Positions 1 through 11,567 of a stretch of 64,000 nucleotides of DNA are shown here, in pieces (position 1 is the stretch's first letter; each line of letters starts with the position of its first letter). The translations under genes were made by a program, and so were the position numbers. Source of the stretch: Sorex araneus (taxonomy: Eukaryota; Chordata; Mammalia; Eulipotyphla; Soricidae); NCBI RefSeq assembly GCF_027595985.1, contig NC_073311.1:33697557-33761556 (forward strand). The letters run 5' to 3'. Below the pieces are notes generated by a model that had not been told where the DNA came from, ran no database searches, and was given only the letters and a program-made list of their open reading frames with translations.

Positions 1-95
1 TGCCAAAAACAGTAACAGTTCACACTGGAGATGTTACTGGTGCCCGCTCAAGCAAATCAATAAACAACGAGAGAAGAGTGCTACAGTGCTTCAGT
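1..95 (+). mobile_element. F2 SINE, 3' part (cut by window edge)
   Basis: It begins inside the element with TGCCAAAAACAGTAACA, followed by GAGATGTTACTGGTGCCCGC and CAAGCAAATCAATAAACAAC. This is the RTE-derived tail shared by all F2 copies in the window. The tRNA-like head lies outside the window. Confidence 0.85.
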
Positions 96-107
96 GCTAC
101 CCAATTG

Positions 108-240
108 TGCTTACTCCTGGCTCAGCTCTCAAAGATTATTCCTGATAAGTACTGGTCCCATGCATGATGCTAGGGATTGAATATGACTTGGCTGAGTGTA
201 AAGCAGGGGTGCCCTCCCACTGTACTCTCTCTCCAATCCC
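108..240 (-). mobile_element. F1 (SOR-type) SINE, diverged
   Basis: Read on the minus strand it follows the F1 order: a degenerate head ending at 240 (CTCCAATCCC on plus), then a body recognisable on plus as CTTACTCCTGGCTC and GATTATTCCTG. It lies directly before the RTE fragment. Confidence 0.65.
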
Positions 241-269
241 AAGAACATTGTTGAACCTTAAAAAAGTAC

Positions 270-1330
270 AACAGCGAAAAGGATTTAGCAGGATTGATCA
301 TATCCACACAGTGACCAAGCTCATTGAGGTTTTGCAAGAGTTCAAGATGCCACTGTCTAATGTTCATTGATTTAAAGAAGGCTTTTGATTCTGTTGAGAC
401 TGAAGTGGTCATCAAAGTCCTAGCCAGACAAGGTGTTCAAACTCAGTACATCAGGATCCTCTGTGAGCTCTGTACGGATTCACCACCAGGATCTCACCAT
501 TCTGCAAAGAAGTGATCATCAACGTAAAGAGAAGGGTTTGGCAGGGCAACACCATTTCACCGAAACTCTTCAGTGCCACACTCGAGAACGTCATGGAACA
601 ACTGGAATGGGAAGGAATGGAAGTGAAATAGATGCTCAGCAACTACACCACTTCACTTCGCTGATGACAAATAACACCAAATATTAGCCAAGCGGCATGA
701 ATGCTGGCTGACTTCGACCATGAGTGTGGAAAGATGATACTACAACTGAATCTCATGAAGACAATGTTAATGAGAAACGAACTTGTTCCTTATGTTCCAT
801 TTGCCCTCAATAGAACGAACATCTCTGAATGCGGCAGCTATGTGTACCTAGGTAGAGAACTCAACCTGACAAATGACCTGGTGCCAGAACTGTGCAGGAG
901 GAAGAGAATGGGGTCAAAGAAGTTGTTAAGAGGACAAAGAACCTCTGGCTCAGGAAACATCTTTTTGACTCCACCATTCTTCATGCACTAACATATGCCT
1001 CAGAGACCTGAACCCTACAAAAAGAGAATGAGAAAGTTATTCTGGTATCTCAAAGAGGAATCGAAAGAACTATGCTAGGAGTATCATGTTTCACTCAAGT
1101 TAGAGAAGGAATCTGGAGTTTTGACCTCCATCAACGATTAAGAATCAGGGATGCTGTCTTGTTTGCTAAGATGTCGAAAATCAGATGGGCTGGACACATA
1201 ATGCAATTTCGAGACAACCGCTGGACTAGAGTTGTTACCAACTGGATTCCACGGGATGTGAAAAGACCCCTTGGCTGCCCACCTACAAGATGTTCAAACC
1301 CGGAACAAACGGTTTGAGGCTCTTTGTGTT
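270..1330 (+). pseudogene. Broken RTE reverse-transcriptase ORF (copy 1)
   Basis: Blocks in different frames match the RTE reverse transcriptase in the correct order. They are the finger and palm segment ending FKMPL, motif A with FIDLKKAFDS, a thumb-like block with SECGSYVYLGRE at about 820, and the C-terminal block with DNRWTR near 1215. Frameshifts occur around 350, between motif A and the FADD box, and after about 985 and 1300. In intact relatives the protein is an apurinic endonuclease plus reverse transcriptase. The endonuclease half is missing here. Confidence 0.8.
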
Positions 1331-1447
1331 CCTGGAGCAAGCAGAAGCCATTGGGCTACACTAGCGACAGGGATGAATGGAGACGTTACTGGTGCCCACT
1401 TGAACAAATCTATGAACAACAACATGACAAATGACAAGTGACAAAAA
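270..1447 (+). mobile_element. RTE-type LINE, 5'-truncated copy 1
   Basis: This is the 3' part of an RTE-clade non-LTR retrotransposon: the reverse transcriptase domain and the C-terminal region, then the terminal sequence GGAGACGTTACTGGTGCCCA and a degenerate TGACAA repeat tail near 1425-1445. Palm motif A is readable at about 360-390 (FIDLKKAFDS). The FADD catalytic box survives as DNA at 657-668 but is out of frame. Further C-terminal blocks read MLGVS at 1072 and SKIRWAGHIM at about 1175. At least three frame changes separate these blocks, so it is dead. It is homologous to the fuller copy at 19.6-22.9 kb. Assignment to RTE1_Sar, the shrew RTE family I recall from the literature, is an inference. 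Confidence 0.85.
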
Positions 1448-1859
1448 GTACAATGATAAAATTAATACTCAGTTGGGTGGTTTTCAACCCCCATTGCAGA
1501 ATAGATTCGCCTGAAGAGATCTGAATGACTTGAGAGACTAATAATAACAGAGGGGTTTGAAAGAATAGAGAAGCCCAGACCTACAATAATGAAGTTTACC
1601 TGGCATGCAAAGAAACAAATTAAAATCTTGTCTAAATCCTTTAACGAGAAGATACAAACACTGAGGAAGAAAGATGAATGATTTAGTCATACGTGGTTTG
1701 GAAGATGTATTATTTATAAGATTTTAGTTGCTTGTCCAGGCTGCATGAAAGTGAACAATACACAACACATACACACACAATAAAAAGAAAGCAAAGGATG
1801 TGAGTAATAAGAAAGTAGAATTTAATTTATTTCTGAAGTTAGAAAATTAAGCTAGATGT
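1448..1859. other. Unassigned spacer
   Basis: AT-rich sequence with no open frame of note and no repeat that I recognise. Confidence 0.5.
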
Positions 1860-2022
1860 CTATAGCAGAGTGGGGACAGAACTTACCCAGCACACGGTCA
1901 ACCTGGACTTGGTCTCCAACACCCGATATGGTCCCCAGTGCCTACTAGGGGTAATCTCTGAGCCCAGAACCAAAGTAAATGCCGAGCACATGTGGGTGTG
2001 ACCCAAAAACAAACAAGTAAAA
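1860..2022 (+). mobile_element. F1 SINE, diverged
   Basis: TAGCAGAGTGG, CCCGATATGGTCCCCAGTGC, GGGGTAATCTCTGAG and GTGGGTGTGACCCAAAAAC follow the F1 order on plus. It is clearly older than the copy directly after it. Confidence 0.75.
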
Positions 2023-2027
2023 ATACT

Positions 2028-2206
2028 GGGGCTGGAACAATAGCACAGTGGATAGGGCATTAGCCTTACATGTGGCTGACCTGGGTTTGATTCCCAGCAT
2101 CCCATATGGTCCCCCGAGCACTGCCAGGGGTGATTCCTGAATATAGAGCCAGGAGCAATCCCTGAGCATCACCAGATGTGAACCAAAAAGCAAAAAAAAA
2201 AAAAAA
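2028..2206 (+). mobile_element. F1 (SOR-type) SINE, full length
   Basis: The head GGGGCTGGAACAATAGCACA, B-box GGTTTGATTCC, body CATCCCATATGGTCCCC and an A-rich tail are all present. AAGTAAAAA lies on both sides and is probably the TSD. The element sits at the tail of the older F1 copy. Confidence 0.9.
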
Positions 2207-2549
2207 GAAGTAAAAAGAAAATCAGAAAGTGTCGTTTTTTATATTCTAAGATAGACTGCTTGAAAAAGACCATTAATGACGACACATGTTTAAGTTAGTT
2301 CAATAATCAGAAAATAGATTTGTGCTACCTTAATTATAAGTAAATACTCTCTCCGAACATTGTGTTTCAAAGAGCTTCATTGACTTAGTTGCTTGCATCA
2401 TAGTTCATCAGGCCAAGAAACACATCTTGAGAAAGGCTCAACAACAGATTTAAATGACTTAATAAAAGAATATTTTAACAGCTATGTTATATCATTTTAT
2501 AGAACAGCATAAAAAATGTAAAAAAACCTGATTTTTTTAAATTAATCTT

Positions 2550-2715
2550 CATCATTAGAGCACAGAGCTTAACTTATTTGCCTGCCATGTGGCTGACTTC
2601 AGTTTGATCCCTGATACTACATGTCCCTTTTGGTTCCCTGACTACCTCTATAAGTTTTCTTTGAACACAGGCATAGAAGCATCCCTGAACACCATTAGGT
2701 GTGGTCCTCAAACCA
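2550..2715 (+). mobile_element. F1-like SINE, old
   Basis: A degenerate head (AGAGCACAGAGC), a B-box-like TTTGATCCC and a body ending TAGGTGTGGTCC are in F1 order with many changes. Confidence 0.6.
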
Positions 2716-4372
2716 TATTAATTAATTAAAGTCAAATCACCCACAATGTTTAACATATTGATTGATGGCTATGCTACAATTTGTGTAAATTGAACCATAT
2801 TCAGGTGTGAGCCTCTGGTGGTAGACACGCACCTGCATCAACATGTTTAATTTTTTTAAAAATCATCTAAAATTCATCAAATCCCAACAAGTATAACTTG
2901 GGAGAAGGAGTGTTTGTTTTTGTTGTCCAGGATTGAACACAAGACCTCATTTGTTTGAGGGATGCATCGTCAGCCTGGAAATCACAGTTGCTGTGTGTTG
3001 TTCATTAAAGGAACTTGGGGATCAGAGATGATGACTGCTTTTCGATGAAATTATAGAAATTTCCCAGCTGTAGTACTGTTCCTAAATCTCAAATACCTGC
3101 TCTGCAAAACTTGTACCGTAGGCCTATATAGAATTGATTAATGTGAAAACTGTGTAAGAAAGAGGGAGGATTCTAATGTTTTTTAATGCTTTGGGACTCT
3201 TTCCATCAAGCTTATCCTAACCTAAACATGGCTTGAGATAGGACAAAGGATAATAATACATGAAAGGCTGAGAACTCTGCGGCTGAGGCATGCACACTTA
3301 AAGTGCACAGAGATCTGAAAGCCAATTTCTAGCCCTTGCCTTAACATGTACGAATCAGCCAGTCCAAACATATACGCATGGTCTTTGATCTTTTGCTTTT
3401 GCTTTATCTTTTCTTTTCTCAGAGGAAACATCAATCCTAATAAACTTTTCAAAACCCTCCATGAATACCTGTAAATAAAGCACCATTCCAGCTTTAAACA
3501 GTGAGAACTTATAGTCTTCCTATTTATTATATATATATAAAAAAAAGACTTGTCTTTTTATCACAGTTTAGGTAGCATGGTTATAATAGTGTCATTTTTT
3601 TTTGTAGTATTAATGTACAAAGTCGCTTACCCACACTGCCACAAAAATTTTCAGGGTCTTCGAGATACCCCCTCTTTCAATGTAGTCCCTGGGAGAACTC
3701 ATTATCTTGCTATTGTTTTGCTTTATAAATTTATTTTCTTGCTTTATTAAGAATTATTTTTGGTTTAGGTGATGTTTTCCCACATGAGGAAATAGTTAAT
3801 TTTAAAATGAGTGTCTTTAGTATATTTGGTACAACCTCTTTCTTTTAGAACATTAAATTCTCCTTATTTTATTTTACTTTCAGTAAATGATAAATCCTAA
3901 GGCTCCTTGTCTGAGTAAGGCAATATGGAATTTTGTATTCAAAAACATTTCCCAAGATCCACCTATAAAAAAGTTTCAAACTCCTTAATGATATTATTCT
4001 AATTCATTATGCTCTTTGATATTTGCATAGTCATTTCATTGGATATTTTATGATAAATGGAAGATAAAAGATTTTCTTACACTGCCATTTGTCACAAAGT
4101 GTGCATTCTTACTAAAACACCATTAAATATAGGTTACCTCCTGAGATACCATCAGCTGGTCGAAACTTTCTGAGGAACCGTGGGGCTGCCCTGGCAGTCT
4201 GCTAATGTCTATCCTCTGCTCAGCATCCCTTCCATGTTGAATCCTTCAAAACTGTCTGTGAAAAATAAATCTTCAGAAAATTTCTATCTCTATTTAATTT
4301 AGCCAAAAGCACATCCACTTACGAATTTATTGCATTACATCCAAAGCCGCATCTTCTCATTTATTTTTTCTT
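2716..4372. other. Spacer without recognised gene
   Basis: AT-rich sequence. A short stretch at 2890-2985 resembles a decayed tRNA-SINE on the minus strand (GGATTGAACACAAGACCTC), but it is too eroded to call. I saw no supported open frame or RNA gene. Confidence 0.5.
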
Positions 4373-4553
4373 TTCTTTTTTTTTTTTGGTTTGCCATTGG
4401 ACCACACCTAACTGTGTCCAGGGTTTACTTCTGGCTCTGTGCTTAAGAATCACGTCTGGCAGTCTCAGAGTACCTTGTGGGGTGCCGGGGATTAAACCCA
4501 CATAGACTGCATGCAGAGGAAGCACATTATCCCCTGAACTATCTCTCTAGCAC
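4373..4553 (-). mobile_element. F1 SINE
   Basis: The oligo-T at 4373-4387 is the reversed A-tail. It is followed by GGACCACACCTAACTGTG, TTACTTCTGGCTCTG and GGGGATTAAACCC. The reversed head ends CTATCTCTCTAGCAC. Confidence 0.8.
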
Positions 4554-4649
4554 AAAGCTTCTTTGAGTGAACTGCTACTTCTTTTGCTGCTATTCTTGAT
4601 TGTGAACGGTAACACACTTCTTTTACTCATTGTGATCATACACAGTTGG

Positions 4650-4800
4650 CTGTTGTGCTCATCTATTTGTGGCACCAAGGATTCCAAACAGTAGAGCCAT
4701 TGGGATCATACTGCAGGCTCGTGGGGTAGTGCTGGAAATCAGACACCTGGTTTCATGTTTTCAAGACAGATGTTCTACCACTGAACTATCCACACGGCCC
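4650..4800 (-). mobile_element. Old tRNA-derived SINE
   Basis: A reversed B-box region (GTGCTGGAAATCAGACACC) and a reversed head (TTCTACCACTGAACTATCC) show a tRNA-SINE. It is more diverged than the nearby F1 copy and its subfamily is uncertain. Confidence 0.55.
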
Positions 4801-5039
4801 ATGACTGCTGTCCTTAGGGGGAAAAAAAAGCTCACAGAGAAAATGACAACAAGCAGAGGGACTTCAGAGGAAGTCCTCCTGATATCTTATCAGATTTCCA
4901 GACTCGAGGACAGAGAACAGATGAGCCTCAAGCATGAAGGAACCGGCAGAGGAACCCAGGTGTGCGAGGACTTGGGGCCAAGATCTCCAAGGCTGCTCGG
5001 ATCAGGACTGGGCCTCTTCCACCCAGATCCCCCATTTTC

Positions 5040-5515
5040 CAGTAGCTAGGCAGTAAAACCAGAAACTGCTCCCGGTGCCATGTAATCCCACCAATGGCCA
5101 AGATCTAGAGATTCTAAAACCAAGCTCCCGGACATCTAATAGCCTAGTTCTCCCTCTTGGAGAACCTGACAAGCTACTGAGATTCTATTGCCCACTCAGG
5201 AGAGCTTGGCAAGCTTCCCGTGGTGTACTCATATCCCAAATACAGTAACAGATATATACATACCTCTCGGAGAGCCTGGCAAGCTACCAACAATATTCTG
5301 CTCCTACGGCAGAGCCTGGCAAATTAACCATGGCATATTCGATATGCAAAAACAGTAACAATAGGTTTCATTCCTCTGACTCTGAAAGAGCCTACAATCA
5401 TTAGGAAAGACAGTAAAGAGCGGATGCTAAACTCTCAGGGCTGAGTGTAATAGAGATGTTACTGGTGCCCACTCAAGTAAATCTGATGAATGAGATGACA
5501 GTGATACAGTGATAC
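5040..5515 (+). mobile_element. Long F2 composite SINE with RTE 5' and 3' blocks
   Basis: The element has four blocks. First comes a poorly matched 5' stretch. Next come two successive copies of the F2 body unit (CTTGGAGAACCTGACAAGCT... ending AATACAGTAACA at about 5250, then CTCGGAGAGCCTGGCAAGCT... ending CAAAAACAGTAACAATAG at about 5365). A block from about 5366 to 5440 (CATTCCTCTGACTCTGAAAG through CTCTCAGGGC) matches the 5' region of the minus-strand RTE at about 22475-22565. The last block is the RTE 3' end (GAGATGTTACTGGTGCCCAC) with a TGACAG-like tail. No clear B-box precedes the first unit, so the true 5' end is uncertain. Confidence 0.75.
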
Positions 5516-7883
5516 AGAACAGAGAAAACAAATTTCTGCTAAGCCTCTCTGAAGATCTATAGGACAGTTCTGTCAAATGAATACAGAGGCCAGGGATGTG
5601 CTCCTGCCTTGCTTGAGTGAGGTTCATTGGTGTGATCGCTGAGACAAAAGCAAAAAGATCAAGTTAATTAATAACTCTTTTTTTTCTGTAGTTCTAATTT
5701 AAGCACCCATTAGAATTCAAGGGGGTGTGAATCAAAAAAGCAAAACTGGAGAGAAAGGCTAGGTCAAGACTGTGAATAGTCTTAAAAGTATAGAGAAATT
5801 AAATGTTTATTCAAAATGAGATGAAAAGAGGCTATGGAATTCATTACTAAAGACATATCTCCTTTAGAAACTCATATTTGAGCAATTTTGATCAAAGTCA
5901 GCTGATATAACTGAATTATAAATGCCGTGGTTGAAAACCAAACTGGCTAGAAAGAACATAAATTTAACAAGCATAGGTGAGGAAGCAGCTGATCTTTTGT
6001 CTCCAACAATAAGCCACTTAATGCTACCGGTATTCAGTAAGAGAAAAGAAATACAAATTAACTGTATTGATTTAGTACAAACATTTCTTCTGCCCAGTAA
6101 AAAAGAAATAGCAGTGTCTTGACAATTGATTTCCACCTATTACCTAAATGTGTGCAATCTTTTCTCTTATAAAATTAACTACTCAGATTATAATTTATCT
6201 GCATCTTACATCTACAATAAGCTAAAAATCCATTTTCGAAAAGACTGACATTTATTGACTCACAGCATGCTAGATAAACATAGAAACTGATGATACAGTA
6301 GGTCAGAAGATTTAATTTTTTTTTTCATTTTGCTGTTCAGGTATTAGATACTGTGAGATGTACATCCCCAGTGTTGCTGATATTTCACAAGTGAAAGCTA
6401 AAAATCATATTTATGGTACCTTATGTCGTTTTCTTTCTCACATTAAAATTCTCCTGTGATTATATGAAACCTTAAGTAGGTCATAATAATGGCCAGAGAT
6501 TATCATCTGCTTGCTAGTGCAATCTTGGAACACAGCACTACATTTTATAAATAGGAACTTTTGTTTCAGTTCACCTAACTGAGAATAGTTATAATACAAT
6601 TGGGATTTCACTTGAAAATTTGCAGTGAGAGGCAGACTCAAGTTTCCAACTTTTCCTGAGATGTTGTCAGAGTATATTAAATACCCTCCAATTTTTGTTA
6701 AGTGATAGTTGTGGCTTAGTCTTCATATTAAAATTCAGTGATAAGGTATGCAAAATGCTTGGTACAATATCTGGTAGATATTTAAAATGTACAATGGATG
6801 AGTGGTTCAAGAGTAAATGAATACATTATTTCAGCTGGCTATCCAGGAGACTTGAGCCATGTACTAGAAAACTATGAAGGCCCTCAGTCAAACCTTTTTG
6901 CCTTTATTTATGCTCCGTGGTTTCTTTTCCCTACTAACTGCTTTTCCTGCTGCTCTGTTCCTGGGGTGACTCACTGCTACTGCATTGGGTTTTTTAAACA
7001 TGGCGTATGCTCTTATTTACCTACTACTTAAAAACTATCTCTTATTCCTAGAGTGAAATCTCTGATATGATTTAATTGATTCAGCTGAAATCAAGTGTTT
7101 ACTCAAAGCCCAGTTAGCTATTACTAGATAGTTTTATACATAAAAAAGCATGATTCCTGAGTAAATTTCTCGGTAAATGGAAGCCCCAGAAAAAAAAAAG
7201 TAAATTCAGCATAAAACCAAATAATATCTTATTGACTGGGAATGCAGAGAGAGAGTGAAACTTTGTAGAATGAAGAAAGAATCAATGAAAATTGTCAGGA
7301 CAATCTGCAAGACAAAAATGAAAAATATGGTAATTTTGAATCAAAACGGAAAAAAGATTCAACATTAGTTTCATAGAATTTCACTTTGATAATTTAGAAC
7401 AGGACTTAAACTTCTTCCATTTATGGCCCCTTTTCACCCAAGAAAACATTATACAATCCCAGGTCTACAAGTACAAAAAGAATTAGGCATGCTAATCAAG
7501 CATATGCTGATAATAAATCATAAATTTATTTTAAAACACTTTTTAAAAAATTGCAATTTTTCTTTCAGTTATCCAACTCACTTGTGGTTATGACTCATGA
7601 TTTAGAAGCTATGATTTAGGCAGTTTCCCTGAACTGCTCTGGAATGATCCAACAGGGCAGTAGTAGGTCATTTCAAATTAGGGACACTTTTCATTTGTTT
7701 ACTTGAAGAAAGTAGACTTCCAAGGGCAAGAATTAAGTAATTTTTTTGCATGTTAAGAGGTGGAAATAGCCAAATGAATTTGGAAACCTTTAATTTGGCA
7801 GACTATAGCTCTGCCCATAGTTCCAAATGAACTTTATGGTATGGCAAATGCATATTTTTTAAATAAATACATAAAACATGTAT
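5516..7883. other. Spacer without recognised gene
   Basis: AT-rich, largely unassigned sequence. The open frames are short and show no codon pattern or domain that I recognise. A MIR 3' piece is listed separately at 6700. Confidence 0.5.
6700..6795 (+). mobile_element. MIR fragment (3' part)
   Basis: AAAATGCTTGGTACAATATC followed by TGGTAGATATTTAA matches the conserved MIR 3' segment (AGTGCCTGGCACATAGTA type) with substitutions. Confidence 0.45.
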
Positions 7884-7895
7884 TTTGGAAATTAT

Positions 7896-8140
7896 AGCAC
7901 TATAGCACTGTCATCCTGTTGTTTATCGATTTGCTCGAGCGGACACCAGCAACATCTCCATTGTGAGACTTGTTACTGTTTTTGGCATAATGAATACGCT
8001 ACGGGTAGCTTTCAGGCTCTGCTGTGCGGGTGGGATACTCTTGGTAGCTTGCTGGGCTCTCTGAGATGGACAGAGGAATCGAACCTGGGTCGGTCACATG
8101 CAAGGCAAATGCCCTACCTGCTGTGCTATTGCTCCAGTCC
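7896..8140 (-). mobile_element. F2 SINE, full length
   Basis: A perfect 12-bp TSD, TTTGGAAATTAT, flanks it (7884-7895 and 8141-8152). On plus it reads the reversed RTE tail (CACTGTCATCCTG), CTCCATTGTGAGACTTG, the body, the reversed B-box GGAATCGAACC and a reversed head ending TGCTATTGCTCCAGTCC. Confidence 0.93.
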
Positions 8141-8299
8141 TTTGGAAATTATGTTACATAAATTTCATTATTATATAACTTGTTTTCAAAAATGCATGCA
8201 ATAGTATATGATTGCAGAGGATTAGGAGTGTATGAATTCAACCTATTAATAGATTCACATTTCTTTTTGTAAATTTTAATTAAAAACTATGATTTCTGG

Positions 8300-8610
8300 A
8301 GTTATTGATACTTGAATTCTTGAATTTTAGGCATATAATATTTCAACACCAATCCCATCACCAGTATTAACTTCCCTCTACTAGTACCCATTTTCCATCC
8401 CTCAACCTTCCAATCCCAGTCATTAGCAACCTCCTATCATGCTTGACAGGCATATTATAAAATTAGATGGGTGCTGTTTAGATCTTATGTTTTCAGTGTT
8501 GTTGAGTCTGTGCCGTGCATGTTGAATGGTACCATTCTCTCACAACATAAGTATAACCTGGGCCCCTGTTTCCCATTACTTCACTTTCTCATCTTCTTCC
8601 TCTTCCTCTT
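8300..8610 (-). mobile_element. L1-type 3' end fragment
   Basis: The sequence CACCAATCCCATCACCAG followed by CCCATTTTCCATCCCTC is the reverse of the GGGATTGGTGTT and GGTGGTGGG motifs found just before the A-rich tail of the L1-like elements in this window. No TSD was identified. Confidence 0.6.
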
Positions 8611-8837
8611 GTTTTCTTTCTTTCTCTTTCTTCTCCCTAAATTCTGTTATTCTATTACTTCTTGAGTATACATAAATCAAGAGTAGCACAAAATCTACCT
8701 CAATACACTTTTTAATGAAGAGAAGCTTTTATCGATGTTTTGCACCCAATAAATGTGGGTTTTCTAGTGAAGGAGGTACGATTTCAAGATGTTTGAGGCT
8801 TCCAGTTAAAGTTTAGAAGAAATTCAACCTAATAACT

Positions 8838-9015
8838 ATTTTTTTCTGCTTTTTGGGTCACACCCAGAGATGTACAGAGATTACTCCTGGCTCTTCTCTC
8901 AGGAAATACTCCTGGTGGTTCTCTGGGGACACTATGGGATGCTGGGAATCAAATCCCGAGTCAGCTGTGTGGAAGGCAAACACCCTATCGGTTGTGCTAT
9001 ATCGCTTCAGTCCCC
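8838..9015 (-). mobile_element. F1 SINE, full length
   Basis: A perfect 13-bp TSD, CAACCTAATAACT, lies at 8825-8837 and 9016-9028. The internal order is T-rich tail, TTTTTGGGTCACACCCAG, GGGATGCTGGGAATCAAATC, and a head ending in reversed GATATAGCACAACC. Confidence 0.92.
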
Positions 9016-9224
9016 CAACCTAATAACTTTTATACTCTCTTTTGTATAAGATGGCTGTGGGTATTTGGGACCACTGACTATGAAATATAAAAATGTCTAT
9101 CTGCATTATTAACAGAAATTTGATAATCTCAACTAAAAAGGACACTTCTTTAAAGAAAATACTGAAATTTATTGAGACAAAAATAGCCAAATGGACACAA
9201 ATATAATGACATTAATGACAAGCA

Positions 9225-9430
9225 GATTACTTATGATGTTCTAGGTACGGCTGTTGAATGCCATAAGTGATTTATTCGATTTAAGACATAAATAACCCAA
9301 GGCATAGGTACTATTATGATCTCATTTTAGATTAAAAAAAAACAGAGCTATAAGTAACTGCTTAAGGCCAAGACATCTAAGAATAAGATGGAACTGAAGT
9401 TTCAGCTGGTGTAATTTTGTTTTAGAGCTA
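9225..9430 (-). mobile_element. MIR fragment
   Basis: On plus, GGTACTATTATGATCTCATT, AACAGAGCTATAAGTAACTG and CTTAAGGCCAAGACATC follow the reversed MIR core (ATTATCCCCATTTTACAG, AAGTAACTTGCCCAAGGTCA) with expected divergence. Confidence 0.6.
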
Positions 9431-9593
9431 TAATTCTCCCATAGGTATTAATTTAGACTTCATTGCATACTTTACCATTTCTAATCTTTCTTCCTCTCCT
9501 ATTTTATAAGAGAAAGATATTTTGGTAGATTATAAACCTAGGTGGACATTTACTTACAACTCTAACCATTTATGATAAAAACCCAAGAATGTC

Positions 9594-10555
9594 TGTAAAA
9601 AACTAAAGCACTCAGAGGGGCGAGTGCACTTGCAGGCTCTCTGGGCGGCTCTGTCTCACTGCCCACATTTGGTGCTCTGGAACCGCTCTGTATGGGCTGG
9701 ATCAGGACGGCCGTTGGCCAAGGGCAGGCAAAGGAAGAACGAGGACCAAACTGGTTGCTGATTAGTTACCGTTTATTCAATCTTCCATCTTTCCCATCTC
9801 CCACACTCCCAGCTCCGTTCTCTCTCTGGTTCTACTGCAGCCTCTCTCTCTTCTCTCATCTCTCCTTCCCCTTATCTCTCCCACCTTGCCCTCTAGGCTA
9901 CTTAAGGTTTTTTTCATTTCCTTAATCCAAACACTTATTAACATCTTAATACTAGTTATTTTTGTATGGACATAGCAAGAGATACATTGAGGCTTGCAAG
10001 GCAGCTCTCCTGGCAACATCTTGCCAAACTCAACTACAGCACTCAGGCCAGATTAATCATTCCTAACCCTAGGAGGGTCCAAATCTAGTTATCATTGTTT
10101 GGATCATGACAACATTTGTCCATAATCAAGCTCTTAACTTATAGTTAAGCATTAGGCACTTTGGCCAGGCTATCTCAATGCCAGGGTAGCACACAACACA
10201 CCACTTGCCCTGGGTCCGTCTCGTCCCTCGTCGGGACCCTGCTTTTGGGTGTGCTAGGAAGTAAGGGCAGTTGAGGCTTAGGTCGAGAGAACAGATGCCC
10301 AGGAGGAAAATATCATATAGAGTCAAATGACTTCCAGGTTACAAAAGCATAGCATTTGCTAAGTCTTCCTGTGTCCATACAAAAAGAACATTTCTCAGAA
10401 TAAACTATGCAAAGGACTCAAGGAGAAGAGAAAAACAATATTTACAAGTCAACAGAACACTAAGAAAAAAGCTACAAATAAACAAAGAGGAGTGGGAGCA
10501 CTGTAACGGGAGTAACCCAATAAACCTAAACTACCTGAGGCTATGTTATCCTACA
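9594..10555 (-). mobile_element. ERV LTR A (about 0.96 kb), no TSD seen
   Basis: It begins TGTAAAAAACTAAAG and ends ATGTTATCCTACA, matching both ends of LTR B. The poly(A) signal AATAAA is on the minus strand (TTTATT at 9772-9777), so transcription would run right to left. It contains a central segment of about 300 bp (about 9995-10320) that LTR B lacks and LTR C has. The 6 bp on each side, AATGTC and TATAAC, do not match, unlike the sites of B and C. No gag, pol or env remains beside it. A solo LTR of a class II-like ERV is the best call. Confidence 0.75.
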
Positions 10556-11560
10556 TATAACCTATCCATAATAAAAACATATACTAATTTTCTTGTGCTT
10601 TATTTTGAACAGAAGTGGATACCTGTTTTAATATACACATACAAAGATGTAGAAATAGTAAAAATATAAACTAAAGAAGGAATTTGAATATGTTATTTCT
10701 TATTCCTATATCTTACAGGTGAGATCACAATGATTTTGTACTGACATAAAATGCTCAAAATAATGGCCATATTCGTTTTTTATCTATCTATCAGAAGCAA
10801 AAGTTAATGCATTATTATGTCACAAGCATTTCAATTCCATTTGTTTATTTTCCCACTGATACCCATATATTTCCCCACCACAAGTGTCTAGATTTTCTCC
10901 TCATGAGTGAATGAGAATAAAAAGGAGACAGAAATCTTCTCCCAGGGGCACACTAAAATTGGGACAAGGAAAACAAGGTCAAAAGATTTTCATGGGAAAA
11001 AACAGATGGTTTTAGTTTTAGCACTTAAAACCAAAATCCTGAACCACAAGTTCTTTGAGCCCCACCACACAAATTTTTATAAAGAATACACTTTTTTTTT
11101 GTTTTTTTTAAAGTGAGCAGTATTCATCCTAAGTCTTTTCAAATGCATTTTTCAAGGTTCATGCATATATTAAAATATTAAAAACATAATAAAGTTGATA
11201 AAGTTGTACTCTATAAATTGTTCTATAACACAAATTTGAACAAACCATTAATATATTTATTGACTATTTCACTACTTTGTTATTTTTAATAATTGCTTTA
11301 AAATTGCAATATAGACATTTAACTTTTCTCAGATTTCTTATATTATTCAGAGTTAATGTGTCACTCCCCATAAAATGCAGATATTTTCAGAAATCTAGCC
11401 CTTGACCCTATCTTTCAACAGTCCTATTGATTACATCTTTATACAAAATATTTCATAAACTATGCAATAGCTTGACATGTATTTGCGTAAATTAAGAATT
11501 AAAATGTTTGTTACTTTTTCAAAACCTTTTCCGTGTTCCTTGATTTCTCCTCAAGAATGT
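10556..11560. other. Unassigned AT-rich spacer
   Basis: Very AT-rich sequence with only short chance open frames. I see no repeat signature. Confidence 0.5.
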
Positions 11561-11567
11561 GAGTTTT

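Noticed and set aside
4669-5049. 126-codon plus-strand open frame
   Set aside because: It starts in an old SINE and runs through unassigned sequence; no domain recognised.
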